DNA of 64,000 nucleotides from Progne subis subis (taxonomy: Eukaryota; Chordata; Aves; Passeriformes; Hirundinidae): contig JAKJHU010000038.1 of NCBI GenBank assembly GCA_022316685.1, forward strand, positions 2,156,384 through 2,220,383, in the 5' to 3' direction. Below the pieces are notes generated by a model. That model saw nothing but the letters and a program-made list of their open reading frames with translations, ran no database searches and was not told the origin of the DNA. Positions 54,601 through 61,905 of this stretch are shown here, piece after piece. Every line of letters begins with the position of its first letter. Position 1 is the first letter of the stretch. Both the position numbers and the translations under genes were made by a program.

Positions 54601-55426
54601 TGCAGATGTGCATATTTACAGACCTATCTTGAAAAGTCAGTATTGACAAGTGGTGTTACAATAGTATTCCCTACATTGCACAATTTGGGCTGTAATAGGT
54701 TCCAATGAAATATTGAAGAATACTAAAAATCACTCATACAAGTTGAAGTAAGATTTTTGAATACAATGCTAGCGACTACTAAACTGTGATTTCCTAGTGT
54801 CGCTGTGAAAAGAAAAAAGTAAAGCAAAAGCATATTTTAGTTTGGTGACAGCTGCATTCATCATACTCTCGGTACTACCGGTGCTCAATTAAATATATAT
54901 AGTACCAATATATATTTATTTATATTTATATATTTTATATTTATATATATATTACCTACTGAACCTTGCTAAAGTGGAAAAAAGGCAATTATTTTCTTTC
55001 TTGTCTTTCAAATCCTTATTTTGAATTGACCAGCAATCATTTTCACTATCCTTTTTTCTCCTCAAAACAAAATTTCAATGGAAAACCATCAAGGTAATCA
55101 GGTATATTTTATAAACCTGTTCCAGGTCCATCAAATACAAGAGACACTCAAATGAAGAAAATTACATAAGAAGATCCAACCGTGCTGTAAACCTTTCAAA
55201 AAGTGAAGCACAGTTTAGAATCCAGGAAAAGAAAACTGTTGTCTAAAACATGCAAAAGCAATAACCCCATAAGAAAATTCTGTTTTCAGATTGGCACACA
55301 TAGGCCTTGCTAAATAAGCTGTTTTTAAAAGGAAGAAAACAAACAAACAAACAAACTTACTGTGAAATGAAATGGTTGAATCCTCTGCACCATTTTTCAG
55401 GATGTAGCAAAGTAGGTGGAGGGTTT
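595..55426 (-). CDS. MYO3B: MYO3B, class III myosin (myosin-IIIb), partial: 18 internal exons joined
   Basis: Myosin-III proteins join an N-terminal Ste20-like serine/threonine kinase to an actin motor and work at tips of actin bundles such as hair-cell stereocilia and photoreceptor calycal processes (family knowledge). Here 18 exons, all with matching splice phases, join into 2,265 nt with no stop. Numbering residues from the first partial codon, the fragment holds the kinase C-lobe end (1-74), linker (75-107), and motor with P-loop GESGAGKT (187-194), switch [10 protein letters not shown] (237-245), TEDS-position Glu416, switch II DIFGFE (473-478), loop 2 (about 635-680) and the actin-binding/SH region (688-755). 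MYO3B is preferred over MYO3A because the last exon reads [11 protein letters not shown] and [14 protein letters not shown], which match my memory of MYO3B; MYO3A has CIKPNSERQAR and FANFIKR. The initiator, most of the kinase, converter, IQ motifs, tail and stop codon lie outside the window. Confidence 0.95.
801..2611 (-). other. MYO3B: MYO3B intron, 1,811 bp
   Basis: AT-rich non-coding sequence with a short A-run near 1072-1087. No repeat family or coding signal was recognised. Confidence 0.8.
2612..2689 (-). CDS. MYO3B: MYO3B exon: loop 2 end and strut region
   Basis: The 78-nt, 26-codon exon encodes [20 protein letters not shown] followed by MASYFR. 'TVxxxFR'-type sequence after loop 2 precedes the long SH2/SH1 helix. 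The acceptor is gtcttccag. The donor AGG|gtacaa is a weak match to consensus but gives the conserved join ASYFR-YSLMDLL. Confidence 0.93.
2690..6817 (-). other. MYO3B: MYO3B intron, 4,128 bp
   Basis: AT-rich intron. It holds an A-rich 34-bp tandem duplication (about 4017-4075) and a 14-bp direct repeat with period 22 (5124-5159). Nothing else was recognised. Confidence 0.8.
4017..4075. repeat. A-rich tandem duplication, period 34
   Basis: 'aagaataaaaaaataatgaa' occurs at 4017 and again at 4051. Low-complexity, probably a slippage product. Confidence 0.7.
6818..6897 (-). CDS. MYO3B: MYO3B exon: loop 2 region, first half
   Basis: The 80-nt exon encodes [20 protein letters not shown] followed by SAGRIK. 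It forms the basic, poorly conserved loop 2 that tunes actin affinity, and resembles the loop of mammalian MYO3B as I recall it. The acceptor is tttgcacag and the donor ATCAAG|gttagt, phase 0. Because 80 is not a multiple of three, skipping it alone would break the frame. Confidence 0.9.
6898..20098 (-). other. MYO3B: MYO3B intron, 13,201 bp
   Basis: The longest intron contained in the window. It contains a 47-base A homopolymer (15430-15476). A 158-codon minus-strand open frame (18493-18969) has no recognisable domain and is judged a chance frame. No transposon was identified by eye. Confidence 0.75.
15430..15476 (+). repeat. A homopolymer, 47 bases
   Basis: An uninterrupted run of A. It could be a mononucleotide microsatellite or the tail of an old retroposed sequence, but no recognisable transcript precedes it. 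Exact length is unreliable in assemblies. Confidence 0.9.
20099..20228 (-). CDS. MYO3B: MYO3B exon: helix-loop-helix actin-contact region
   Basis: The 130-nt exon encodes [20 protein letters not shown], then [20 protein letters not shown] and TKT. '[14 protein letters not shown]' is the lower 50K helix-loop-helix that contacts actin. The acceptor is cacactag; the donor ACAG|gtatgt leaves one G that joins GT of the exon at 6897 as Gly. The following intron is 13.2 kb, the longest one fully inside the window. Confidence 0.96.
20229..21735 (-). other. MYO3B: MYO3B intron, 1,507 bp
   Basis: Non-coding, AT-rich; nothing recognised between the lower 50K exons. Confidence 0.8.
21736..21824 (-). CDS. 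MYO3B: MYO3B exon: lower 50K domain ([10 protein letters not shown] start)
   Basis: The 89-nt exon encodes [20 protein letters not shown] followed by FGIQHYAGK. 'F-x-I-x-HYAGKV' is the conserved myosin motif before the helix-loop-helix actin contact. The acceptor is aatgtttag; the donor is GGAAAG|gtaagg, phase 0. Confidence 0.96.
22821..23613 (+). mobile_element. Probable solo LTR of an endogenous retrovirus
   Basis: A block of about 790 bp starts TGTTGAATTTC and ends GGACA, giving TG...CA ends. It is GC-rich in the middle, unlike its AT-rich intron, with an AATAAAG polyadenylation-type signal near 23471 and an AT-rich stretch just before it. The sequence after that signal (tcttcgcctgaaaacccc, ttaatttcaaa, ataataattcagag) resembles an abundant bird LTR as I remember it. 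No internal retroviral coding sequence flanks it. I did not find a clean target-site duplication, so the boundaries and the class are uncertain; another dispersed repeat is possible. Confidence 0.55.
23203..23338. repeat. 59-bp GC-rich tandem repeat, about 2.3 copies
   Basis: The string cagcgccccctg recurs at 23203, 23262 and 23321, a constant 59-bp period. Each unit carries gcaagggaatcac and cctgcccggctgggagcca. The first two copies differ at only a few positions. The repeat lies inside the LTR-like block. Confidence 0.85.
24436..24589 (-). CDS. MYO3B: MYO3B exon: relay loop, lower 50K domain
   Basis: The 154-nt exon encodes [20 protein letters not shown], then [20 protein letters not shown] and [11 protein letters not shown]. 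The '[13 protein letters not shown]' motif follows the relay in all myosin heads. The acceptor is ttttgtag; the donor GTTG|gtatgt joins G to AT of the next exon as Asp. Only 236 bp of intron separate it from the switch II exon. Confidence 0.96.
24826..24973 (-). CDS. MYO3B: MYO3B exon: switch II and relay helix
   Basis: The 148-nt exon encodes [20 protein letters not shown], then [20 protein letters not shown] and [15 protein letters not shown] is switch II, whose Glu pairs with the switch I Arg; [16 protein letters not shown] is the relay helix that passes the nucleotide signal to the converter. The acceptor is acatgcag, with one base completing the Cys codon; the donor is GAGCAG|gtaagt, phase 0. 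Confidence 0.97.
24974..26044 (-). other. MYO3B: MYO3B GC-AG intron, 1,071 bp
   Basis: The intron begins gcaagt (26044 downward) and ends acatgcag. GC donors are the commonest non-canonical class and normally match consensus well elsewhere, as here. No repeats or coding sequence were recognised inside. Confidence 0.85.
26045..26255 (-). CDS. MYO3B: MYO3B exon: TEDS-site loop and HO helix; non-canonical GC donor
   Basis: The 211-nt exon encodes [40 protein letters not shown] and [20 protein letters not shown] plus about ten more residues. The Glu of RGETII is 16 residues before DAMSK, the TEDS position, where an acidic residue removes the need for heavy-chain phosphorylation in other myosins (family knowledge). 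The acceptor is cttttag. The only donor that keeps the frame is ATATG|gcaagt: TG plus C of the next exon gives Cys, as in the relatives I recall. This makes the 1,071-bp intron a GC-AG intron. Confidence 0.95.
26400..26526 (-). CDS. MYO3B: MYO3B exon: upper 50K domain ([13 protein letters not shown])
   Basis: The 127-nt exon encodes [20 protein letters not shown] followed by [20 protein letters not shown] and D-N. The 'ILxGILNxGNIEF' helix-strand pattern is diagnostic for myosin heads. The acceptor is tttttacag; the donor AATG|gtatac leaves one base that joins CT of the next exon as Ala. Confidence 0.96.
26899..27013 (-). CDS. MYO3B: MYO3B exon: upper 50K domain
   Basis: The 115-nt exon starts with the last base of an Arg codon and encodes [20 protein letters not shown] followed by [18 protein letters not shown]. 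The spacing and the CFRIIGF segment are typical of the myosin helix before the cardiomyopathy-loop region. The acceptor is ccatttag and the donor GATGAG|gtaaga, phase 0. Confidence 0.95.
27615..27713 (-). CDS. MYO3B: MYO3B exon: upper 50K domain ([15 protein letters not shown])
   Basis: The 99-nt exon encodes [20 protein letters not shown], then [12 protein letters not shown]. The NFHIFYY motif is a universal myosin-head signature after switch I. The acceptor lies behind a T-rich tract and the motif ttccag. The donor CCTAG|gtaact splits an Arg codon with the next exon (AG|A). Confidence 0.96.
28082..28284 (-). CDS. MYO3B: MYO3B exon: switch I and following helix
   Basis: The 203-nt exon encodes [20 protein letters not shown], then [20 protein letters not shown], then an [24 protein letters not shown] segment ending [17 protein letters not shown] and NDNSSRFGK are the myosin nucleotide-sensing switch I region; the Arg in SSR forms the salt bridge with the switch II Glu in known myosin structures. 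The donor is CTGT|gtaggt: its GT joins the first G of the next exon to give Val. Reading through instead reaches a stop after three more intronic bases, which supports this donor. Confidence 0.97.
28924..29007 (-). CDS. MYO3B: MYO3B exon: P-loop (Walker A) of the motor
   Basis: This 84-nt exon encodes [20 protein letters not shown] followed by [16 protein letters not shown] is the ATP-phosphate-binding P-loop of myosin, with the invariant Lys and Thr for phosphate and magnesium. The acceptor is gtgttcag; the donor is GGAAAG|gtattt, phase 0 on both sides. Confidence 0.97.
31248..31352 (-). CDS. MYO3B: MYO3B exon: motor region before the P-loop
   Basis: The 105-nt, 35-codon exon encodes [20 protein letters not shown] followed by [15 protein letters not shown]. 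The [13 protein letters not shown] stretch is the conserved myosin motif that contacts the nucleotide site just before the P-loop strand. The acceptor is aaatttag; the donor is GATCAG|gtaaga, phase 0. Confidence 0.96.
32187..32303 (-). CDS. MYO3B: MYO3B exon: motor N-terminal region ([11 protein letters not shown]...)
   Basis: The 117-nt, 39-codon exon encodes [20 protein letters not shown] followed by [19 protein letters not shown]. The [15 protein letters not shown] segment is the classic myosin-head beta-strand region preceding the P-loop; myosins have a family motif of the type 'IYTYxGxxLxxxNP' here. The acceptor is tctcag and the donor CCCCAG|gtaaga, both phase 0. Confidence 0.96.
33172..33268 (-). 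CDS. MYO3B: MYO3B exon: kinase-motor linker and motor start
   Basis: The 97-nt exon encodes [19 protein letters not shown] and then [13 protein letters not shown], the conserved class III linker leading into the myosin head; the acidic [10 protein letters not shown] segment is where the motor fold begins. The acceptor is acttccag, with one base shared with the previous codon. The donor is AATGAG|gtattg, phase 0. Confidence 0.95.
34964..34990. repeat. T homopolymer, 27 bases
   Basis: An uninterrupted T-run inside the 10.9 kb intron. Read on the transcribed minus strand it is poly(A). Confidence 0.9.
36121..36240 (-). mobile_element. Probable degraded CR1 3' end
   Basis: 'tagaatcccaggatggtct' followed by 'agaagagacctgaagaacac' resembles the last 60 or so bases of CR1 in reverse complement. 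Similarity fades after about 36185. It is short and diverged. Confidence 0.5.
39633..39656. repeat. T homopolymer, 24 bases
   Basis: An uninterrupted T-run in the same intron as the one at 34964. Confidence 0.9.
44198..44209 (-). promoter_or_regulatory. MYO3B: Duplicated 5' splice site after the last kinase exon
   Basis: On the minus strand the sequence across the exon end reads ACAAG|gtactgtACAAG|gtactg, a direct duplication of the donor and its exonic flank with period 12. Use of the downstream donor would keep the frame and insert four codons (about R-Y-C-T) in the linker between kinase and motor. The upstream donor gives the junction AKTR-HER, which agrees with the family, so it is probably the main one. 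Use of the second site is inferred, not shown. Confidence 0.55.
44210..44365 (-). CDS. MYO3B: MYO3B exon: kinase subdomain XI and start of kinase-motor linker
   Basis: The 156-nt exon encodes 51 full codons beginning [12 protein letters not shown] and continuing through [14 protein letters not shown]. The Arg of EKRPS is the conserved subdomain XI arginine of protein kinases, and HPFI is the usual end of Ste20-family kinase domains. After it comes a Gln/Leu-rich helix ([17 protein letters not shown]) and AKTR, which leads into the motor. The acceptor is ctgtcacag. The donor is ACAAG|gtactg, completing AG|G (Arg) with the exon at 33268. A second identical donor lies 12 nt downstream in the intron (see the entry at 44198-44209). 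Confidence 0.95.
46332..46582 (-). mobile_element. CR1 LINE 3' end fragment
   Basis: The plus strand carries the reverse complement of a CR1 tail: a 'ttggaagggacc' block, 'tcatctagtccaa', 'ttgctcagaacc', 'gatggggcatctacca' and 'gtcctatca' in the expected order and spacing over about 250 bp. It is 5'-truncated, as most CR1 copies are, and diverged. Confidence 0.85.
49250..49318. repeat. T/G-rich low-complexity tract
   Basis: Made of gttt, ttttg and gtt short repeats; simple sequence with no coding signal. Confidence 0.8.
52728..52790 (-). mobile_element. Possible very degraded CR1 3' end
   Basis: 'agattcaccaaggtaaaagg' then 'gaccttgaca' loosely matches the CR1 tail block. There is too little sequence for a firm call. 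Confidence 0.3.
54890..54953. repeat. AT-alternating low-complexity tract
   Basis: About 60 bases of nearly pure A/T with tatat and tttata patterns; self-complementary in places. Confidence 0.8.
55337..55356. repeat. (AAAC)5 tetranucleotide repeat abutting a splice donor
   Basis: Five perfect AAAC units. On the transcribed strand the intron begins gtaagtttg and runs straight into (GTTT)n, so the repeat starts at intron position 5. Confidence 0.9.
55361..55426 (-). CDS. MYO3B: MYO3B exon: kinase domain C-lobe (subdomain X region)
   Basis: This 66-nt exon encodes [19 protein letters not shown] followed by I-S, the stretch of Ste20/GCK-type kinases after the 'F-x-I-P-R' helix and before subdomain XI. 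The acceptor is a T-rich tract ending in cag at 55427-55429. The donor is CA|gtaagt, leaving two bases (CA) that complete a Gln codon with the first G of the exon at 44365. The exon needs two bases from an upstream exon, which was not found in the 8.6 kb to the window end. A five-unit AAAC repeat on the plus strand overlaps the donor side. Confidence 0.92.
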
Positions 55427-56135
55427 CTGAAAAAGAAAGATTTGAGTTTTAAAATGTTAATGTTATCTCACAGATAGTCATCAGAGATGCTCCTGGATCC
55501 ACCAGGGAGAAAATTATAATTGAGAAAGTAATAGTCAGATTTCTATGTGATGCCTTAAGATGCCTGTTGGTTTTATCTTGCTGTTGTTTGTTCACTGTCA
55601 GATCTCTTTTCATGTCCTTCTCCTTCTATGCCAATACCTTTGAAGATGGTAGTCAGTATAGTTCACAGTGTACTTCCCAACATTTCCCTTTCGATTCACC
55701 CTGACTGAAAATGCAATATTAACCTAGCCATCAAACCACTTTAACCTTTTGCCCAAGATCACTTATTCAGATCAAAACTTTTAAATCATGGATAAGAACA
55801 ATCTGTAGGATTTTCAGTCTGGGTTTGAATCTATATTCAGTTTGGATGACACTGTAAAGTCTAAAACTGTTAAAAATAGATGGTATTTTCAAACTAACAT
55901 CTAGAAGACAGTATTTGATATTAAATAGTAAGATGGTCTTCACAAAAATAATTTTTCAACTCTGACAAGTTCCGTGATAGTTGACATAAAATTCCATTCC
56001 TTCCTGATTTTTACTGTTAGAATTTAATTACATAAACATACAAACCAGGACCTTTAGGTCATATTAAGTGAATCAAATTTTAAGAGGCTCAAATTTAGGA
56101 GGACAAACTTAAAGCAGGAATTGTTCATAAAAATC

Positions 56136-56246
56136 ATCTATTCTATTCTATTCTATTCTATTCTATTCTATTCTATTCTATTCTATTCTATTCTATTCTA
56201 TTCTACTCTACTCTACTCTATTCTATTCTACTCTATTCTATTCTAT
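56136..56246. repeat. (TTCTA)n pentanucleotide microsatellite
   Basis: Twenty-one consecutive 5-bp units run from 56141 to 56245. Four of them are CTCTA variants, three in a row at 56206-56220 and one at 56231-56235, so a T-to-C change has itself been copied. It lies in the upstream kinase intron. Confidence 0.95.
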
Positions 56247-59200
56247 CCTCCAGAGGGTTCCTCTGCAGCTAACAATCTGCTAAGTACTGAAGCCTAATTT
56301 AACTTTTTTAAGATTAAGCTTACAGAAGTGTTTTATGAAACCTTAATGATTTATCTTTTGCTGCATTTCGGGGTCACATATTACTGAACTGGCAGGGAAA
56401 AACAATCAAAGTAAGACTTACTCTACAACAGAAACACACAATAATATTATGGATTGTATCACAAATCACATCATTTATACTGTGGCCACATTCCATAGAA
56501 TAACACTGCTTGGAAACATCACAAAAAAAAAAAGAAAACAGCATAAGCAACATAAATTAGTGCTGCTTTTCTCAACAGTCACAAGTTTTTCATTGAAAAA
56601 TGAGTTCCATTGAACAATTACTCTAAAAAATGCAAGCAAATTGGTCTGAAAAAAATTGCAATGTGGCTTTGTAATAGATGAACCATTTTGTTCATCTGCA
56701 TCTTTTCAAAACAAATGTAGCCATCAAATTACACTGCAGGATGACAAGTTTGCTGAAATTACTATCTTATTACCTTACTCTTTTGCTTCAGAAGACTAAG
56801 GCAATACACTTTTCTTCATGAAGTCAAGAAATCCAGAATGTTTGAGATATGTATTACTTAGCAAATTTATTATTAAGGAAAAAAAATATATATATGACTG
56901 ATTCTTTTCAATGACAATAACATTTCATGGTTGTCTCTCCTTTACCAGGCTCATATATGTTCATGTACATCACAGAACCTGATTTTTTTTACAAGCATAA
57001 AAAAAAAGAAGACTATTTCTAGGTATACTTCTAGAAAAAAAGAATCCTGTATCAAAGAAAGGTAAACTTCAAAAATATCTCTGTCTATAATAAAAATGGA
57101 TATCAGTCCAGACATCCCACATATGTTACCACTGCAAGCAGCCTTAAGAAACAGCCAGCTGGGGTTAGTGTATGTTTCAGTCTTTATATTGCAGGAATGG
57201 TAGTCTCTCTGACATTTTGGATGCTGATGAACAACCAGCTTCTATTATACCGTGAAGTACAGTGTATTTCCTTTTAGAATTATACTAGCACTGTCTACTG
57301 AATATTTACAGTGAATTTTGAATTTCATTGCAAAGTAATTTGCTTTTTCAAAAGTTCAATTACTCTTAATGAAATATGCAGTTTTGTCTTTTCTGTTCAC
57401 AATGTTCCAAAAGGCTTTCCAGCTGGTATCAATGGTGTTGACAAAAAGCATATGGTTTGGAGGCTTTGTTAACAATCTCACAAGGAACTTTCTGAAAAAA
57501 AGGCACACAGATACTTTACATTAGTTGCAGATGTTATGATGGAAACAGATGGGATTTCATAATGGAAGACCAAATCAGACACATCATTTAGGAAATACAG
57601 TCTGTCATTTGCAGGTTAATGATTAATGGAGAAAGTAATCATTTTAACCATAAAGAACACATTTTACCTAACAAATTACTGAACTACTAAGTTCTCACTG
57701 ATAGCTACTCTCTTTGGCTGACCCAAATCAACACAACCAAGGAAGGAGTAATGCTACAGATGTTATTTTGAACTTGATATTTTTGTATTTGTTGACAAAA
57801 GATACTATGCCATTCCATTCTATACTTGGACCACTATAAATTGATGTTTCAGGTACGTCGTCTGCAAAATTGAGCTGATAAACAAAAGCAGAATCTTAAT
57901 TCATTAGCATCTGTAAATTACATAGGTTCCCCTTGGTGAAAAACATTACCTTAACTACAAAGTAAAAAAATCAGTTAATCCTTTTCTGGCATCATGTGAA
58001 AAAATTATTTCCAGAAAGAGGCATAAGAGCATCAGTTCCCTACCTTGATTTTGCCTAAGACACCAGAAACTGTTTCATGGTGACAGCAGAAAATACCACT
58101 GCTTCCATGGCACCTCTGGAGGGGAACTTCTGCGGTAAAGACTCTAACTTCTAGGGTAATAGGAAATGGCAGATTTGCAAAGGTAACTCTAAACTTTTTC
58201 CATAAGCACACCTGGTCTTTTGCAGTTTGAAATGAATAATCCATTAAGATACCTGTAATTCATATCCTGATTCATATCTCATTAAAGAGAAAAGGTAAAA
58301 CAGCTCATACGCATCATCAGATGCTAAACCACAGAGAAACAATACTTGCCTGACCCCTTCCGCTCAAGGATCTAACCAGGGCCATTTTGGATTCCAGACT
58401 CTGTTAATCCCATTATCCGGAGCTCTGTGGCTTTGTACTTGCACCAGCCAACATCATTGCATTTTGCCAACACTAGCTATTTCTGCAGCACTCAAAACAC
58501 ATTCACACAAAAACTAAAAAGTTACCTCTCGTTAACTTGTTGACATAACTTACTCTTTTTTCATATAAAATTAGAACACTCTGCATGCAATCTTTCAATC
58601 ATCTTTGCACATGTACAAGACGCTGAAGCAGAATATAGTCTTATTTGCTATTATATTTGGTGGAAATTGTGAGAACTAGATAGGGATATTATTGGGAAAA
58701 GCAGCTATAATTGGGTTTGTCTTTTGAAAATGTCTTCTTTTGATGCAAGATGAGTAATCAACCATTTATTTCCCAACTTTGTCTTTTTTCCTTTAGTTCT
58801 TTCTATAATTCATAATTAGTCACAGAACTACATGCTCTGTTTCCTTAGGCAAATTCATTGCCCTTGTGAGTAGTTTTTCTATCCTTGTCTTCAGTGCTTT
58901 CCACGGCTGTTCTAATGCTGTTTTTTCACTAAGAATTTTGCTTTGGCAAAGAATGCAGGGTTGAGACTGTACAAGAGACCCATACAGGGGAACAATGCTC
59001 CTTCTAAGGACAAGAAGACATTAGCGAGCTTATCAAGCAAGAGCTGCTGCTGAATTCTGACTGATACACACACAGCTGTATGCTGGAAATATTTTAATCT
59101 GTAGAGCTTTATGTGTTCCCATCATTCAAACTGCCTCCAAAGTCACAGCTGGTGAGGTAAAATTGGTCATTTTACCACAGTAAGGCCAATGATGCAGTCC

Positions 59201-60644
59201 AGTGAGCACGACTCATCCTTTACGTTAAACTGTGAACCTAATTACAGATCATGGATAATAGGTATTTGTTGGTAATGAGAAAACAAATATTTTCATTTAT
59301 GAGAAAACTTAAAAAACTGAAAACACATCTACTATTCTTGAAACTACTTCAGTAAATATAGTCATACATTTTACCAACAGAAATCATGACGGTGCTTCCA
59401 ATTACCAAAATGCAACTGATCAAACTACCGCATTGTTTCTAATGAGAAATTAGCAGATGAACAACCAACACCTGTCACCATGTACAGCTCTGACAATCAC
59501 CACTCCCCACAAGCACGTTGTGGACTATTCTTGGCTCTGTTGTTTCCTAGGTTTATACGCAGCTAGTTTTAACTTGAAAATACACTTTTCAGGCGTATTT
59601 CAAAACACTAAGTGAAACAGCCAAAGAAAAAGGACAAATGCAACCACACATAATAATATTTCCTTACAAAAGGTTACAGAAAAATAATTATTTTTATTAA
59701 AATACATGAATAATTGACAGTAATTAATATCTCATTAATTCTCATGCAAGTTTAAAGTCCTGCTGCTCCAGAGCAGGACTCTCCACCTTGGGTAATCCTC
59801 CAAAAATGACCAGGTCATTCTGAAAAGGGTTCAGATGATTTCCGGATACACTTGGTTTGTGGCCCATTCAAATCAATAAGAGGTGTTCACCGATCTGAAA
59901 GAAAAATTCAGATCCTAAACACTCTCCTATTCATCTGTCTCCTACTAAAGTCTATTGAAGTTCAACTGACTTCCATTAATATGTTTCACCAAAGTCCACT
60001 TAGAAGGAAGCAGGGTATTGTTATCAGCTCTGTGAAGTTAGGATAGAAAATGCAGAAACTTGCAGAAATGGAGAATCAGTACAAAATCATCTGTCTATAT
60101 AGAGGCAGGCCTTTGAAGTTGCTTTTTAGGTCAGTGGAAAGATATCACCAATCTGAATGCCATTACATGGAGCCTCCACAGCTGGGAACTACAGCAGCAG
60201 TTGGCTCAAGAGACCAGGAGATCAGAAAGAATTTACAGGATTTACAACAAAACTGGAAGGTATATCAGGAAGCATGGGACTGGAGCAAAATAGCTCCAGG
60301 CCTAATGCAATTGTCTGCCAATTTAATTGATCTAGGGGACCCCAAAGGCAATTGAACATCCTCAAAATGCCAGGAATTCTGCAAGTCTTGATAGTATCAG
60401 GCACCAATCTCCCTTAAGTCTTCTTAACCAGATCAGTAAGCATGGCATTTCCTTGCCTATACAGATAACAAGGCATAAACCGTATTGTAATACTGTACAT
60501 ACCAAATCACAGCATATGAGACAACTGGAAAAGACAGTAGCTACTTGCAGCATCTTTAGTTTCTTAGGACTCAGCACAATTATGTAAAACTTTCTTGGGC
60601 AAGAGAAGAGACTAATGCTAAATTGTAGTACTCTAACTATATAC

Positions 60645-61905
60645 AATCATAAATTATACTGAGTTGGAAAGGACCTATCAGGATCATTGAGTCCAACTCC
60701 TGGCCCTATACAGAACATCTCCAAGAATCACACCCCACGCCTGAAAATATTGTCCAGATGCTTCTTGAACTCAGTCAGGCTTGCTGCTGTGACCTCTTCC
60801 CTGGGGAGCCTGTTGCAATGCTCAATCACCCTCTGGGTGAAAAACCTTTTTCTGATATCCAACCAAAACCTCCCCTGACTCAGGTTCATATCATTTTCTC
60901 TGGTCCTGTCACTGGTGTTGAGAGCAAAGAGATCGGTACTTACCCCTCCCCAACCCCTTGGGCCAATGTTGAAGGCTGCAGGGAGGCCTTCTCTCAGCCT
61001 GTAGACCTGTGTCCTGGCCAGGAGGTCTACAACAGACTCCCATGATGGCATCTGCATTATTTGTTTGTCTCCTGATTTTTATCTAGAGGCTCTCAACTGT
61101 GCCATTTCCGACAGTGAGATTCATACATTCTAGCCTTTCCATTGCACGCAATACCACCCCAATCCCCATCTCTTCCAACTTGCCTATTCCTCCTTAAGAG
61201 CCTGTAACAGGGCACTCAAGTTAGAGGACCCATCCCACCAGGTTTCAATTATGCCAGTGACATCAAATCTCTAGGACTGGGCCAAAACTTTGAGCTCCTG
61301 TTTGTTCCTTCTGCTGTGTGCACTAGCCCAGAAACATTTCAGGTGTTGCACTTTGTAGCCAACATCTCATGAAGCAGATTGAGGGATCCTGTGATTATTA
61401 ATTTTCTCAAGTTTTGGCACACCATCTCATTACTCATCACTAGCAAGCCTGGTATTTTCCTTTTGCCTCTTTCAAGTTGAAGTGCAGTCAAGTCCTTGCT
61501 AGCTCCTGTGCTAGAGCTCTTTCTCCCCTCTGAGAAAGGCACATCCCCTCAGGTGACAGTAGATCAGGTGTTGAACATACCACTCCACAGTGAAAAAACT
61601 CACAATTTTTCCAATTACAACAGCCTCAGAGCCAGGCATTGACCTGATGGATCTGCCAATTCTTACCAATATTATTGCTTGCTACTGGCAGGATTGATGA
61701 AATCACTACCTGTGCTCCTGATCCTTCAACCAATTGTCTGCAAGGTGCTGAAGTCTCTTTTGACTGTCCTCAGATTTCTATTTGTTATTTCATCACTGCC
61801 AGCTTGAGCAATTGGTAACAGGCAGCAATCAGAGGTCCTTACTAGACTGAAAAGTTTTCCAGTAATGTCCCTTTCCCCAGCCCCTAGAGAACACTGGTAA
61901 AATGA
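60645..61905 (-). mobile_element. CR1 LINE remnant with ORF1 and ORF2 pieces, internally deleted
   Basis: Read on the minus strand, about 61890-61540 translates, with one frameshift and a stop, to a CR1 ORF1 esterase-like end (RDITGKLFSLVRTSD, VKRDFSTL, GSGAQVVISSILPVAS, LSQRGERALAQELA). About 61340-61100 resembles the start of ORF2, the endonuclease (NKQELKVLAQ, IIETWWDGSSNLSA). About 60920-60728 is the ORF2 C-terminus (QGRFWLDIRKRFFTQRVIEH, NRLPREEV). The 3' end at about 60645-60700 has the usual CR1 'ttggaaaggacct' block. The reverse transcriptase core between the ORF2 pieces is missing, so about 2 kb has been lost. It is a dead copy. Family assignment is from memory of CR1 proteins; exact ends are approximate. 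Confidence 0.85.

Larger units (their letters stand above)
44366..55360 (-). other. MYO3B: MYO3B intron within the kinase domain, 10,995 bp
   Basis: Contains a CR1 3' end (46332-46582), a weaker CR1-like trace (52728-52790), a T/G-rich tract (49250-49318), an AT-alternating tract (54890-54953), and a 74-codon open frame of unclear status (48689-48913). No kinase exon was found inside. Confidence 0.75.

Noticed and set aside
60050..60355. 101-codon plus-strand open frame next to the CR1 remnant
   Set aside because: No family recognised and no splice or promoter context; probably chance or part of an unidentified repeat.
60728..61057. 109-codon minus-strand frame as a possible gene
   Set aside because: Its second half is the C-terminus of the CR1 ORF2 protein, so it belongs to the mobile element.
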